DNA of 64,000 nucleotides from Volutella citrinella (GCA_034401135.1 JAWZSP010000008.1:868001-932000); one strand, 5' to 3'; positions 33,304 to 45,372 are shown, counted from the stretch's first letter. Notes: generated by a model not told the origin, from the sequence alone. Translations and numbers: made by a program.

Positions 33304-34307
33304 ATGTCGGATCACGAGTTTGGAGGTAAGTTGGCATCTCCTATAGCCTCGCTTTCATTGTCCCATATTTGCCCGTTTGCCATGGTCCCATCTGCGTCCG
33401 CGCGAACAACAATTGCCAACGGTGGCGGCCGGATGGCCCACATCCCCGTCATGTTCCGCGCTCCGTCTCAACGCCGTGCGTCCGGCCTCATGGCGCTTGC
33501 CAAGCTGTGTTTGCCAGTTTATGTGCGACCAGGCACAATGCTCATGGGGATGTGCTGCACACGGCCCTGTGTCGTGTTTCTATAACGCTGCTGGCATCAC
33601 CCACTGCATGATGATGCGTCACTGTCACTTGGCCTCTTCCAAAGTTATATATTCCCAATACTCCTACATTTCCCCTCCTCACGCCATGGCCACACGCAAC
33701 ACACGCAACCAGGACCGCTATTGGGCCAGATTTGATGCTGGACTGGGTGTGCCCAGTTCCTATGTGCTTAGGTTGGAGTACATGTGCTAACTTGACTTGG
33801 CAGCCAATGACGACCTGTCGCTTCCCAAAGGTCAGCATCCAGTTGCTAGTATTCGCGTCCTCGAGCACTGACATCTTGTAGCGACTGTCCAGAAGATTGT
33901 AACTGAAATTCTCCCTCCTCAAGCCGGTGTTGCGTTCGCCAAGGAAGCGCGCGACCTCCTCATTGAGTGCTGCGTGGAGTTCATCACGCTCATCTCGTCC
34001 GAGGCAAACGAAATCTCGGAAAAGGAAGCCAAGAAGACCATTGCTTGCGACCACATTACCAAAGCCCTGGAGCAATTAGGCTTCACTGATTACGTGCCTG
34101 CCGTGATGGAGGCCGCAGCCGAACACAAGGAAGTCCAAAAGGTCCGTTTCTGCCTAGAGAGCCCTCCCTGCTGCATTGATCCGCTGACCAGACATCCAGG
34201 GCCGAGAGAAGAAGGCAGACAAGTTCGCTAATAGCGGCATGTCCATGGAGGAACTCGCCCGACTACAGGAGGAACAGTTCGCCCAGGCCCGTCAACGACA
34301 CGGTTAG
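33304..34307 (+). CDS. NCB2: NC2 complex subunit beta (DR1)
   Basis: The beta subunit of negative cofactor 2, a histone-fold protein that pairs with NC2-alpha and binds TBP on promoters to repress or tune RNA polymerase II transcription. Exons are 33304-33325, 33804-33830, 33882-34141 and 34200-34307, giving 138 residues. The histone fold covers about residues 10-95: LPKATVQKIVTEILPP, FAKEARDLLIECCVEFI and the KTIACDHITKALEQLGF helix. The tail MSMEELARLQEEQFAQAR is typical. The first two coding exons are only 22 and 27 nt, and the first intron is long for this window (478 nt). Nuclear. Confidence 0.93.
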
Positions 34308-34947
34308 CCAACACCTTCATACGTCATCACCAAGAATGGATTTGTTTGGCTTTGGCTTTGGCTTTGGCATTGCTCGGCGTTTAATGTACAGAACCGGACT
34401 GGACCGGTTTGGCGTGGAACTGCATCACTTGATGTGTCCTCTTTCGCGAATAGACAATTTATCTTCACCTGCTTCTGCGCCCTGGTCTCAAGCCTTGCTA
34501 GGCTCATTTGTACTCGTTGAGCTGCTGACCCTTTCTGTGCGAAGCCACCTTGTCACCAAGCACCAAGACCTAACCACAATAATGCGGCAGCAAAGTCCCA
34601 ATTATGCTCATAGTACCAGGTGCCCCTGGTCTGCTTGTTGGCGCAGCAGATCCTAGGCTTCAGCACTGTCTGCCTGGGAGGATTCTTAGTGCTTATCGAT
34701 AAGGCAATGACGCCAGTAGCCTGTGATGGTCAAAAAGATGTAATGCAACCCCACCACAGGCAGAACCCACCCCACCTCATCAGCGTTGTGCGCCCGTCTG
34801 TCCACCTGCGTCTTACAAACATTCCATAACCATTTTTCGAAGTTGCAGCCCGAAAACCAACACCCTCTGGGCGCCGCCATCATAGGTCGAAGACGCCGCA
34901 ACCGCCAAAAGCCCAACCACAGCGCGCCTCGTGGGCGCTCTCGCAAG
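34308..34947. other. intergenic, NC2-beta to sirtuin
   Basis: Holds the NC2-beta 3' UTR and the sirtuin promoter/leader. A short array of four TTTGGC units lies at 34344-34367. I see nothing else. Confidence 0.5.
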
Positions 34948-36312
34948 ATGGGGCAGGAGGAATCATCCTTTGCTGTTAGCGCGGGGCCTCCCAAAACCCT
35001 GGCAGATCGCAGCTTGTCCGCCGTCGCCGAGTACATCAAGAGCGGGAATGTAAAGAAGATTGTGGTCATGACTGGCGCCGGTATCTCTACCGCGGCTGGA
35101 AGTATGTTGGGGTCACCCGCTATGCATTGGCACGTCCCATGACCATCCGCTAATCTGCCCTCAGTTCCCGACTTTCGATCACCAAAGACTGGTCTGTACA
35201 ACAATCTCGCGCGCCTCAATCTCCCCTACGCCGAAGCGGTTTTCGACATTTCATATTTCCGTCGCCGGCCTGAGCCATTCTACGTCCTCGCAAACGAGCT
35301 GTACCCGGGAAAATTCTACCCCACGGTGTCCCATGCCTTCATCGCCCTGCTTGCCCGCAAGGGCCTCCTCCAAATGCTCTTCACACAGAACATTGACTGT
35401 CTGGAGCGCCGTGCCGGTGTTCCAGCTGAGAAGATCATTGAAGCCCACGGAAGCTTTGCCACTCAGCGATGCATTGAGTGCAAGGCTGAGTACCCGGACG
35501 ACAAGATGAGGGAACATGTTTTTGGGGGAAAGGTCCCCCACTGCGGAGAGAAAGACTGCAATGGTCTTGTGAAGCCAGACATTGTCTTCTTCGGCGAGGC
35601 TCTGCCAAAGTCTTTCGACAACAACACCCACCAGGCCTGCATCGCAGATCTCGTCTTAGTCATAGGCACCAGCCTGACAGTCTACCCGTTCGCAGGCCTG
35701 CCAGAGATGACAACAGAGGGCAAGCCCCGAGTCCTTTTCAACATGGAGCGTGTCGGCCGTATGGGGGCCCGGTCAGATGACGTTCTTGAGCTAGGGACAT
35801 GCGATGCCGGTATACGCAAACTGGCCGACGAACTGGGTTGGCGTGATGAGCTGGAGAAGCTGTGGCGCGAAGTCGTTGGTGACAAAGAGGCTGAGAGGCA
35901 GCTCGCCAGCCAAGATGAATTGGAAGACGAACTTGAAGATGAGGTTGAGAAACTTGCTGAGGGGGTTGAAAAGGTCGTCATCGGAGACTCTGTGCAAGAC
36001 GTTAAAACCGACGTGCGGCCAGGATACGTGAAGATTATCGCAGACCTTCTAGATCCTAAGAACGATCCCAAGCAGACGAAAGAAGATGAGGAGTCAAAGC
36101 TTGAGGATTCGAAGGCCGACGAGGGCAAGGACACCACGACATCAGCAGCCACCGCCAAGGTAGAGACAAGCGCTACAGCCACTGCTTCCTCCGATTCTCA
36201 GACGAGCAAGGAGGTGGCGGGCAAGGAGAACACAGAGGATACCACAGACATCAAGGAGCACGCAAAGAGTGCAGAGTCTGAAGATCAAGAGGGTACGAAG
36301 GGGAAACAGTGA
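34948..36312 (+). CDS. HST2: HST2-like sirtuin, NAD-dependent deacetylase
   Basis: A class I sirtuin of the Hst2/SIRT2 type that removes acetyl groups from lysines of histones and other proteins using NAD. Exons are 34948-35101 and 35165-36312, giving 433 residues. The NAD site shows TGAGISTAAGIPDFRSP and TQNID. The catalytic base is His146 in EAHGSF. The zinc ribbon has CIEC and a second pair CGEKDC, spaced CX4C rather than the CX2C of animal SIRT2. VKPDIVFFGE and GTSLTVYPF follow. The start MGQEESSF fits an N-myristoylation site (Gly2, Ser6), so membrane association is possible. From about residue 300 the tail is long, highly charged and rich in Glu, Asp, Lys, Ser and Thr, and is probably disordered. 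Confidence 0.92.
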
Positions 36313-36868
36313 GCATTCCTCTACGTGATGAAGTTGTAAATGGTGATATGATCTGTTTCGGAATCAGATGAGGATTTTTTCCCTTTTCATTACATTGGTG
36401 TTGGTTGTCGCCTTACATTTGCCGTCAAGATCTGGCCTTGGAGTCAAGATGTGAGAATAGATTACATAGTCTGCTGGAAAGGCGATGAAATCTGTCCGTG
36501 TCATGGATGCATCTGCGATGTAGAGACATAGAATATCAGTCCATATCTTCACTTGCATGTGAGTTATCACAAGGGAAGAGGCCGTGGCCTCATCTCGCAC
36601 AGTCCAGGCACCAAGTACATTAGTCTGGACTACTACTCGTATCAAACAGAGGCCAGGGTCAGTGGAATTTATTTAACACCCATCTTCGCAGCACGAAGGA
36701 AGCCTACGAAAGGGTCATGTCTTAGCCAAAGACCTTGCATTCGTATTTCTCGCAGATAGACATGACATACAGAAACATCGCACACACTAACACACCCCTG
36801 TGCCGTCAGCGTCAGACGGGATACGAATCGAGCCTCGAGGCAGTGCAACCTTGCAGGCTTCCCCCGGA
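36313..36868. other. convergent intergenic region
   Basis: About 560 bp between the 3' ends of the sirtuin and the multicopper oxidase. No open frame with a family motif. Expected to hold both 3' UTRs. Confidence 0.5.
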
Positions 36869-38852
36869 TCAGAGACCGCTGTCAATCTGCTCAGGGATGT
36901 TCGTGTGTGTCCAATCGCCCCACTGCCGGCATGTCTCGGCAACGACGTTGGGTATCCTCCGCCTCTTGACTCCCTCGGGGTTGGTCAGGAACTGCACCAT
37001 GAAGCCCTGGGAGACGTGCCAGGCGATATGGCAGTGGAACGGCCAGACGCCTGCGGGTCGTTTGTGTCAGCATGCATAGTTCTTTACTCTCCATCGCAGG
37101 CTAGCGGGTGGAAGGGGGGTGTGGTTGGCCTTACCTGGGTTGTCCCACGCGTCGAATTGGATCACGACGTGCCCGCCGGCACGGACTTGGATGACGTCGC
37201 GCCGCTGAGGGTTGTTGGGGTTAATTATCGTCTTTCCGTCCCACTCGCCCGGGCCCTCATGGAGGATGTACATGTTGAATCCGTGCATGTGCATCGGATG
37301 GCTGCCAATTGTGTCAGTCACTCATTCAATAACAGCCGTGGCCTGAGATCTAAGATGAACACTAACGCAGCAAACATGAGGGGATTGTAGACATTAACGC
37401 GGACGCTCCTCGCGTTCGTGGTGTTGAGCACGCTCCATTCCTCTGCAAAGGAATAATTGCCAAGCTTGCTCAGCAGAAGCGTCGGGCTGTTGTAGTTTCC
37501 GCGGAACGAGACGTTGCCCATCTTCCAGAGCAAATGACCCGTGCTATTCCTGAAGCTTTGGATGACAAAGTCGTAGGTCAGGTCAGCCTTGGGAAGGGGG
37601 ATCCTCGCAACCGGCTTCGTCTTGGCCAGGTCGTCGTTGGCGCACTCCCCAGTGTCGGGGATGTCCCAGGGCGTCGACTTGATGGGCTTCCTCTCTCCCT
37701 TCTTGTTGTAGTAGATGGCAGCGACGGCGAAGGGATTTTTGGCTATACCGCAGGCCCCCTGTGAGATGTTGGCGCGCATCCAGTATCCGTCAAGCTTGCC
37801 GTCAGCCTTGACAAGGACGTCGGTGCGTTGGCCAACGCCGAGTGTGACGACCTTGGTCTCATACGGCTCAATGGGAACAAAGTCGTTGGCAATGACCTGC
37901 ATGGTGTGCCCGTCGATGGAGAAGCGCTGCAGGGCTTCAGCACCGGAGTTGATGAGTCGGAGGCGGTGGACCTTGCCACGCCTGAACATGAACTTGGACA
38001 GGCCAGCGTTGCTCTTGCAGGGTGTTTTGTCGCCCTCCTTCACCGTGGTGCAGTCAAAGTTGTTTTTACCGTTGATGAGGTTGCTGTCAGATTCGGCCAG
38101 AAAATTGGTGTTTGGTGTCATGATTTGTTTGACAATGTCGAAATACTCTTGGTGGTACCAGTCGCTCAACATGACAGGGCCGAGATCGACGTCATATCTG
38201 ATCTTTTCATACCAGGGACCGTAGATGACTATGGGGCCAGTGACACCAGCACCGTACTGAGCAGAGTAGTGGGAGTGGTACCAAGAGGAGCCATACATCT
38301 CAGCAGTGAATGTGTAGGTGTACTTCTTTCCAGGGGGGATAGGGCATTGGGTAACGGCGGGGACGCCATCTTCCCAGGGAGTGTCTTTCATGAGGAAGCC
38401 ATGCCAGTGCATGGCAAAGCCCTCATCCTCGAGATGATTGTGGACGGTAACCATGATGGTATCGCCCCAGTTGGCGTAGATGGGAGGGCCTGGATAGGCA
38501 CCATTCACAAGGATACCGTCAACCTCGTAGCCATCAGGGGCAATCTTTCCACGCCTGATGTGGAAGTCATGCCTCCTAATGACACCAGTGTTGGGATGCT
38601 CCTTGTAGTAGTTGGTGTACTCGTTGAGTGTGCTCCAAGGGCGCCCATTTGGCAGAGGGTTATCCGTCAAGTAGGCTGGAAGTTCAGGGGCCTCGTCCGT
38701 ACCAAGTTCGGATGCTCTGCATTGTAGTTCAGCGACTGTTCCACACTACTTGGAGGAGATATGCCTTACCCATTGGTTTGGTTCTGGGTCAAGTCATTCC
38801 CAAGCGAAGTGAGCTCGAAGGCACGGCGAAGGAGGGTATGGGGTTTCACCAT
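36869..38852 (-). CDS. laccase-like multicopper oxidase
   Basis: Oxidises phenols or related compounds with four copper ions and reduces oxygen to water. Exons are 38770-38852, 37367-38716, 37135-37301 and 36869-37050, giving 593 residues. The four copper signatures are intact: HWHGF, WYHSHYSAQ, HPMHMHGF and HCHIAWHVSQGF. Three cupredoxin domains are recognisable. The first exon, with donor GTAAGG and acceptor GCAG, was added because it continues the frame (NG/ASELGTDEAPELPAYL). The resulting N-terminus (MVKPHTLLRRAFELTSLGND) has no clear signal peptide, which is unusual for a laccase. It may be intracellular or vesicular, as some conidial-pigment oxidases are, or a further upstream exon may be missing. 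The N-glycosylation-like NXS/T sites in the body do not settle this. Confidence 0.87.
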
Positions 38853-41467
38853 CTTTGAAAGCAACCAAGCGAGACCGGCAAGTGATAGTGAATCCGGGTT
38901 GAGTGCTCCTGTGCCAAAGCTCTTTTCTCATCTGGAGAATCCGGTCTTCTTTATATAGACATCCGAGGAATCACTGAGAGCCCTGCCGTCCCGTCCAGGA
39001 CCCCCAAAGCTCGCTCTTTCAACAACGCGGAAACTACCTGATGCAATTGCCGAAGCCTGGTGGCTTATTCTCTCCAAGCCTGCACCCGGGCGTTGTTCCA
39101 AATCGGGCTCGGCGCATCTGACCTCATGCTTTCATCGTCAACTCCTCTCAGACTCCCCCGGGTGCGGCGAGCGGAACGGCTGTGCATCAGCCAGACCAAT
39201 GTCGGCCAGGCCAAAGTGGTGGGACCATGTGGGCATGCTCGTGCAAGGATCACGACCTTGTTCATGTTGCAGGACACCCTCATGACATATGGTTATCGCA
39301 CTTCCATCGCCATGGCCCTCAGTTTCTTAACCCCTTTGGCCTCTGGTTGGCTTTCTACCTTCCGGATGGCGTGGGTGGTTCGCCCTCTGATCCGCGTGGC
39401 CCGGCCCTCCCCCTTTTCATGCGTAAGCCATGATGCAATCAACAACTGATTACTAGAGACGGTCAAGTCGCTGATGTCTAACAGTCCTAGTTTGCAAGGC
39501 CGTGTTGACTAAAAAGATACGAGGCTGTGAGCCATGGCCAACACGTCCACTTCTCAGCCTGCAGGATATGCACGGGATGCCGAGAATGGGCCAGAGGATC
39601 CGGAATGCGCTGCAGAGTGGTCCGCCCTACACACATGTGCAGTACAGTGCAGTGTCCAAGCTGGCAAACAAACACTGGTTGCGGGACATATCGTATCGCA
39701 TGAGGACTGCAGGAGCAGGACCCAGCACGACCAAGAACCTCGCGTTGTTGTTCAGTGACGCTCATGGGCCTCAGCAGCTGTCTATCGCCCATCTTTGCCC
39801 AAGAGAGATCAATAGCAATGTCACCTTGCATGGCACTGCGCTATAATAGGGACGGCATACAGGTTCAGGGGATGACATCGCGCCCACTCGACAGGTTCAG
39901 CAAAGAGCGGTGGGCCCAGGGAAAGCACCACTGCCAGGCAGTCGAGGGGCACGGCGGCAGTAGCAGAGGCAGAGGCAGAAGCACAGGTGAGGCGAGGCGA
40001 GGCGAGGCCAGCCTGCAACCATGTTGTAGCTGAATCCGGAGGCGGCCGGGCGTGGAGAGGGCCATCCTAGCGGCGATCTGAGCGTTGTAGTGTCCGGGGT
40101 TCTTATCGAGATCGTGATTGGCGAGCCCGTAGCGTGGGCTCCAGACCACCACTTCAAGGTTGAGATAATAAGCAGAACGTGGAACATGGCCATCCATGTC
40201 CGACAATGAATACCCCCCCCCCCTTCGTGTCTCTCTGCCGCCTTCCCCACCGCAGCGCCTTGACGGTCTCTTGTTGCTTTTGGCGCAGACGGGCGAGGGA
40301 CGTCAATTGCCGTTCAAAGGCCGTTCATGACCTGCAGGACACAGGTCAGCTCGTCGACGCCACAGCACGATTTTGTTGCTCGATGTTGCTCGAGGTCGTG
40401 CGCCAGCGTTGCATCGGCATAAGCAACCGCCCGTGGCCGCCGCCACCGGTTACCGGCTTGGGCCAGCCTGCATCGTCGCTGTGGGACACAGCACGCCAGC
40501 TTCACCAGGTGCAAGCAGGCTTCAGCTCATGACCAACGCTGGGCTCGCCATAGGTCCGCAATAGGCCCGCCAGGCGAAGTGGTGAGCCATTTGTATCGCG
40601 AGCCGTACGCCCGCCGATGCTATGATCTATCCAACGCCCGAAGGACCGGGTCCTACTACCACGAATAACAATGATTGGGCAGGTCGTCTGCCCTCGTACC
40701 TAAACGGACTTTGATGATTAAGGTATGCCGCCGTGAGCAACTCCATACCGCTGTCGTGCTGCAGGGAATCGCAACACCACTACTGGTAGCTCACACCGGG
40801 AGCATGAATACCTTAGTTCCCGTTGGCCGCTACCGTTGGGAGGGGCGGCGTCGGAGCTAACTCGTAGAGAAGCACGGAAAGCTTATCTGGGTCTCTCCAG
40901 GCAAGGTCGCAATTCCGCGTGTCAGGCAGGCGCCACACCACCAAACCGCCGTCGACCTCGTATCCCATGGATTCCCACCACGGCCAGAGTCACAAGGGCC
41001 CTGGCATCAGCCATGCAGTCTGTTGGGCAGATTTGATCATATGCGCGGCTGACCACCCAGCAACGCCGAGTGCCACGACAGAGTGAGTTATGGCGAGCAA
41101 GCGCCCGTTGCACAGACCTGGTGCCTGACTGCATCCCGCTATTCTGTTTCCGCAGTCACCGTACCGGCCAGCCTTCCATGCAGCCGGCGCCTCCGCTCGC
41201 GCGGTGCGGCAGCGGAAGCGGGATGTGGGTAGCTCGCTTTCGCACCCGGGATGCCCTGCTCTCCTCTCGAACCTTTGCGGAGCCAAACAACACGGGAACG
41301 AAGGCGGAGAATGAGTTCGGCGCTGCATGTCTTTGAATTTATATTACAGAACGTGGCCGTTCGTGGGCCTAACTGTACAAGGGGAAATCTCCGAGTGGGC
41401 TGGACGTGGACGTCCCTTTCGGCATATCCTTTCTCTCCGTCTCGCCTCTGCTTCCATCGTTCCCCGC
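38853..41467. other. gene-free stretch
   Basis: About 2.6 kb. It holds the oxidase promoter, a GAGGC array near 39989-40008 and a poly-C run near 40209. A minus-strand frame around 39865-40197 looks somewhat protein-like but has no motif and no supporting splice structure. I see no RNA gene or transposon. Confidence 0.45.
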
Positions 41468-42044
41468 TCAGGGCTTCCTCCAGCCGGGGTTGGCCCTCAT
41501 CATTATGGGCTGTCGCTGTGCTCTCCGGTATAGCTCCTGCAGCTCGGGGTTGGCGTCGGATCGAATCACGCTGCCGATGGACATGAAAAATCTGCGTGAC
41601 ACATGATTAGCTACAACCATGTTCATCGCGGGGGGCCTGCTGAGGTTTGCGCCATACCCAAACGTCGCACCTGAGCCAAGCATGTATTGGCCGAGCGTCC
41701 TCATAATTCCGTTGGGTCCAGCTCCGTATCGGAAGATGTTGACGGTGCCTGGTCGGTCAGTTGGTCAGTTCTCAGGTTCGGCAGCTGCAGTTGTTGTGTG
41801 GGAGGAGGACCGACCGAAAACGAAACCCATGATGGTGCCCACAGCTAGTTGAGTGTCAATACGGAAAAACGAAAGTAGGGGCCTATGTGGTGAATCGTAC
41901 TGCCGCCCATCAGGGCACCCATCTTCACTGCAAATTGTCCTGTTAGCCCGGCTCGCCTTGGGTTGGCCGACTTGGGCGGAATTCCTTACTCTTGTCCAGG
42001 TTGGACTGGCCCTGCTGGCCGTGGGGCATTGGTGCGGGGGGCAT
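41468..42044 (-). CDS. MGR2: Mgr2, TIM23 translocase subunit
   Basis: A small inner-membrane protein (Romo1/Mgr2 family) that gates lateral release of preproteins from the TIM23 channel in mitochondria. Five exons: 41990-42044, 41901-41927, 41815-41844, 41658-41748 and 41468-41591, giving 108 residues. The spliced protein starts MPPAPMPHGQQGQSNLDKMK, continues KMGALMGGTVGTIMGFVFG (first membrane helix with glycine spacing), then NIFRYGAGPNGIMRTLGQYM and GSGATFGFFMSIGSVIRSD (second helix), and ends in a polar tail. Every junction restores the family consensus. Two exons are only 27 and 30 nt, so the gene is invisible as a long open frame. Only its last two exons show up as a protein-like stretch. 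Confidence 0.9.
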
Positions 42045-43062
42045 TCTGGCAGATTGGCTTTATATGACGTTCGGTTGAGTCACAGTGCCAGTCGATGGCG
42101 GTATTGGTGGTGGATAGCTCGCAATGGATGAGGCGATCGAGATTCGTGATGCTCACGATGGTTGCGCCAGTTCCCCAAGTTTCAATCCGCCGAACCTCGT
42201 TCGGAGCTCTTCGGCACCTCATTGGCCAGCCCGACCAGGGTCTCAAGGCTGGGGAAAAACGAAAGCCCGATTGACGGATCAACGGCACACAGTGCCCGCG
42301 CGCTGCACACTCGCATTAGGTACTGTCCTCTAGCATCACGTGGCTCCTCACCGTGGGTCGACGTTGGCTCCACTGCCCGGCAAACGATGGAAAGAGGCAT
42401 TTGATTGAGCTGCAGAATCGTTTTCCCAAGGCCGTGAGGTTGCCGTCCTCATTGATTTCGATTGCGTTGTGCAGACGCTCTGCGAGCGCATGCGAAATCA
42501 GTCGGGCGTGTGCTCCACTGTACTCCGTATCTGGCAACCCAGCCAGCACGCCTAGCAGGCGCTTAGCGAGACGGGGGGTGACAAACTCCCCATAACCTTC
42601 CATCAGCTCACTCACGCCTATTACCCATCACTCAACGCGACGCGAAAACCTCTGGACATCGTCAAATCCCGTTTCTTGGTATGTTTCGTCCCTTCCAAGC
42701 TGCTGTCCGCCGGTTTTGCGCCTCTCCTGGCCCTACTGGGCCGTGCGGGCCGCCCCCAATTCGACCACCCCGACCGAGTCCCCTTGGCTAATCCTTCTCT
42801 GGCAACAAGCTGACGGTTTTTTTCTTTGGCACAGCACCGACAGGCCCCCCTTCAGTTCGACTACGAGAAGCGCAACGCGTCCCAACCGTGTCCATCGATT
42901 GATATTTCGCAACAGAGAGTCCTCGAGTCGCGGCGGCGGTGGCATTTCGAGCGCCAAGACCCGATTCCGCACGCTTAGCGCTTCCCAACCCCCAGCCAAC
43001 TTTGGCAGGCCTCATCACCAACCTTCCCGTCCATCGGCAAGGGCCAGTCTCAAGACTTCCTC
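42045..43062. promoter_or_regulatory. divergent region between MGR2 and FHA gene
   Basis: About 1 kb that should contain both promoters and the leader of the FHA gene. A minus-strand frame in 42316-42603 is listed separately as a weak candidate. Confidence 0.4.
42316..42603 (-). CDS. weak hypothetical ORF
   Basis: From an ATG at 42603 the minus strand encodes 95 residues (MEGYGEFVTPRLAKRLLGV..), with a regular mix of Leu, Ala, Glu and Arg that could form helices. I know no homologue. It may be an exon of a gene continuing leftward, since an intron-like acceptor TTTTTCCCCAG lies near 42250, but no clean join was found. It may equally be chance in the promoter of MGR2. Confidence 0.2.
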   Translation of the reverse strand: MEGYGEFVTPRLAKRLLGVLAGLPDTEYSGAHARLISHALAERLHNAIEINEDGNLTALGKRFCSSIKCLFPSFAGQWSQRRPTVRSHVMLEDST

Positions 43063-45372
43063 ATGACGGCAGTAGCGAATCCACCAAACTTGCCACAGAT
43101 TTCGCGGCCAGCATGGGGCACCATTAACGGCAATCACCCGATGAACCCTGACGACGTGCGAGGAGACATGGGCATGTTTGCGCCGCGAAAGCCACTGTCG
43201 CGTTCCAACTCTTCCTCATCAGTTTCCTCCAACTCTTCTGCCTCGTCGGCAACAACGGTCGGTTCCAACGGCTCGCAGCCCAATGGCACGCCGCATTCTT
43301 CCACCACAGACTTAAGCCAATGGTCAGCCAACGGAGCTGCACGAAAACGACCCCAACCCAAGAACTCCTGGCCCATAGGGAAGGGAGAACACCAGCAGGA
43401 TCTCTCAAGAGGGCCAGCTGGCAGGGTCGGCCCTATAATGGCTGCCCAGATCGCCGCTGCCCAAGGTTCTGTTCCGGCCGGACCCGTCCAGGGCCAGATG
43501 GCACAGCAAGGCATGATGCGCCCGGTCTCTGCTGAGCAGTTTCCCCCTGGCCAGCCTGTTCTATACCTACTCTCACTAAACGGGACCTTCGAGCGAAAAA
43601 CGATCGGTGTGCCTTTCGCCCCGGATAGCCTGCGAATAGGCCGCCAAACAAACCAAAAAACCATTCCGACTCCCACCAACGGTTATTTCGACAGCAAGGT
43701 GCTGTCCAGACAACACGCCGAGATATACGCGGAGCGTAATGGAAAGATCTTTATCCGCGATGTCAAGTCCTCAAACGGTACCTTCGTCAACGGGACGCGT
43801 TTATCGCAGGAGAATCGTGAATCGGAGCCTCACGAGCTACAGACAGCCGACCATCTAGAACTTGGCATTGATATCGTCAGTGAAGACCAGAAAACAGTCG
43901 TCCATCACAAGGTAGCCGCCAAGGTCGAACATGCTGGGTTTCTGAGCGCGTCGAACAATGTCATGGACATGAATTTCGGTGACCTGGACCCAGCCAACGG
44001 TGCGATGATGATGCCGGCCGGCCCTATGCAGATGCGAGGACGCGCCGGTAGCAACTCGTCCATGGTTAGCAACAACCGGATGATGGCCAACGGGGCTCCC
44101 ATGAATATGCAACAGAATGGGATACCCCAACAACGTTCTTTCTTCCTCACACCTATCGCCACCGATCAGATTCTCAAGCGCCTCACTGTATGTACCACGA
44201 CATTGGCTTGATGAACATTGCTAATTTCTCCACAGAATGAAATGCGAAGTGCCAGGCTTCAGGCACAGGACTTGGGTCGAACCAACCACTTCGTCAATAC
44301 CCTACTATCCAAGGACGACCTTAAGGATCTGGAGCACCCAGAGGCACCCGAGCCACCCAAGCCTCATCACATGGTTAACGGAAATGGTGTCCCCTTCCGT
44401 GCTGACCCAAAGGCGCGTTTCTCAGATCCTCCTGCGCCTCCCCCTCAACAGCCTCTTCCTGAGAAACCAGATGTTCCTTCCCTCAAGCGCGGCCCAAGCG
44501 AGAGACCCAAATCTGGTCCTCCCCACCCTTCGCCCGTGCGACCCGACAACTCTAGCCAGGTGCTACAGCTGACGGAGGCGCTGAAAGACGCCAAGAGCGC
44601 TTTCGACACCCAAAGCGCGCGGATGCGTGAGCTGGAGGAGATGCTACAGAAGGAACGTGTTGCAAGGGAGGAAGCAGAGGAACTCGCCAAACGACTGGAG
44701 GAGTCGGCTGCCCCCCTCATGAACGGAGCTGCTACGCATGCCCCAGTCGGTGGTCCGGAGGCTCCCAGCCAAGACGGCTCTGAAGCAGATGCCACAGAGC
44801 CAGAATCTGACACAACTCAGCGGGACACCCTTGCCGAAGATACGGCCAAGGAAGCTGCTGCGGTGCTCCAGGCGAGGATTGAACTCATGGAGACGCAGAT
44901 GAGAGAGATGAAGGAGCAGATGGACGGATGGAGGCAGCGCTGCGAAGCAGCCGAAGCAGAGCGTGACGCTGACCGTAAGACGCTGGCGGAAATGGTGGTT
45001 CAGCTTCGAGCCGAAGAGGCCTTGAGAGAGGAGGAGCAGAAGGCTCGATCACGATCGAGGCAGCGCCGGGCTGAAGTCACCAAGCGCGACATCAGCGCCC
45101 CTGCCCCAGCTGACGTGGCTGCTGTCATCGATGCTGCCGAACCCAAAGAATCCAGTGAAGCATCATCCGCCGACGCCACGACCGACGCTCCGACACTATC
45201 CCGAGCGAACACCATCACACCGGCGATGTCGGAGCAGGCCACTCTAGTGCGGGACCAGCCTCTACAGATGGGGTTGCCGTACGCCTCCATGCTCGGTGTG
45301 GTTCTGTTCGGTATGGGTTTGATGGCATACCTTAATGGGCTTCAACCCGAGCCCCCCCGATCGAATCATTGA
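43063..45372 (+). CDS. FHA, coiled-coil, tail-anchored protein (SLMAP/PRO45 type)
   Basis: Resembles the SLMAP-type subunit of the STRIPAK phosphatase-kinase complex (Sordaria PRO45, yeast Far9/Far10), which acts in hyphal fusion, development and signalling at the ER, nuclear envelope and mitochondria. Exons are 43063-44187 and 44236-45372, giving 753 residues. The first 160 are Ser/Asn/Gln-rich and disordered. The FHA domain lies at about 165-285, with RIGRQ, SRQHAEIY and SSNGTFVNG, the phosphothreonine-binding motifs. Coiled coils follow at about 490-540 and 600-660, rich in Glu, Arg and Lys. A single C-terminal helix LPYASMLGVVLFGMGLMAYL with a short tail makes it a tail-anchored membrane protein. 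The domain order supports the assignment well. Confidence 0.88.

Noticed and set aside
32560..33585. 341-codon plus-strand open frame
   Set aside because: It overlaps the start and first intron of NC2-beta, has biased Arg/Pro/Cys composition and shows no motif.
39865..40197. protein-like minus-strand frame with YYLNLEVVVW
   Set aside because: No splice support and no motif, and it ends in a Pro/Leu simple run.
43134..43679. 181-codon minus-strand open frame
   Set aside because: It is antisense to the first exon of the FHA gene, whose domain motifs are clear.
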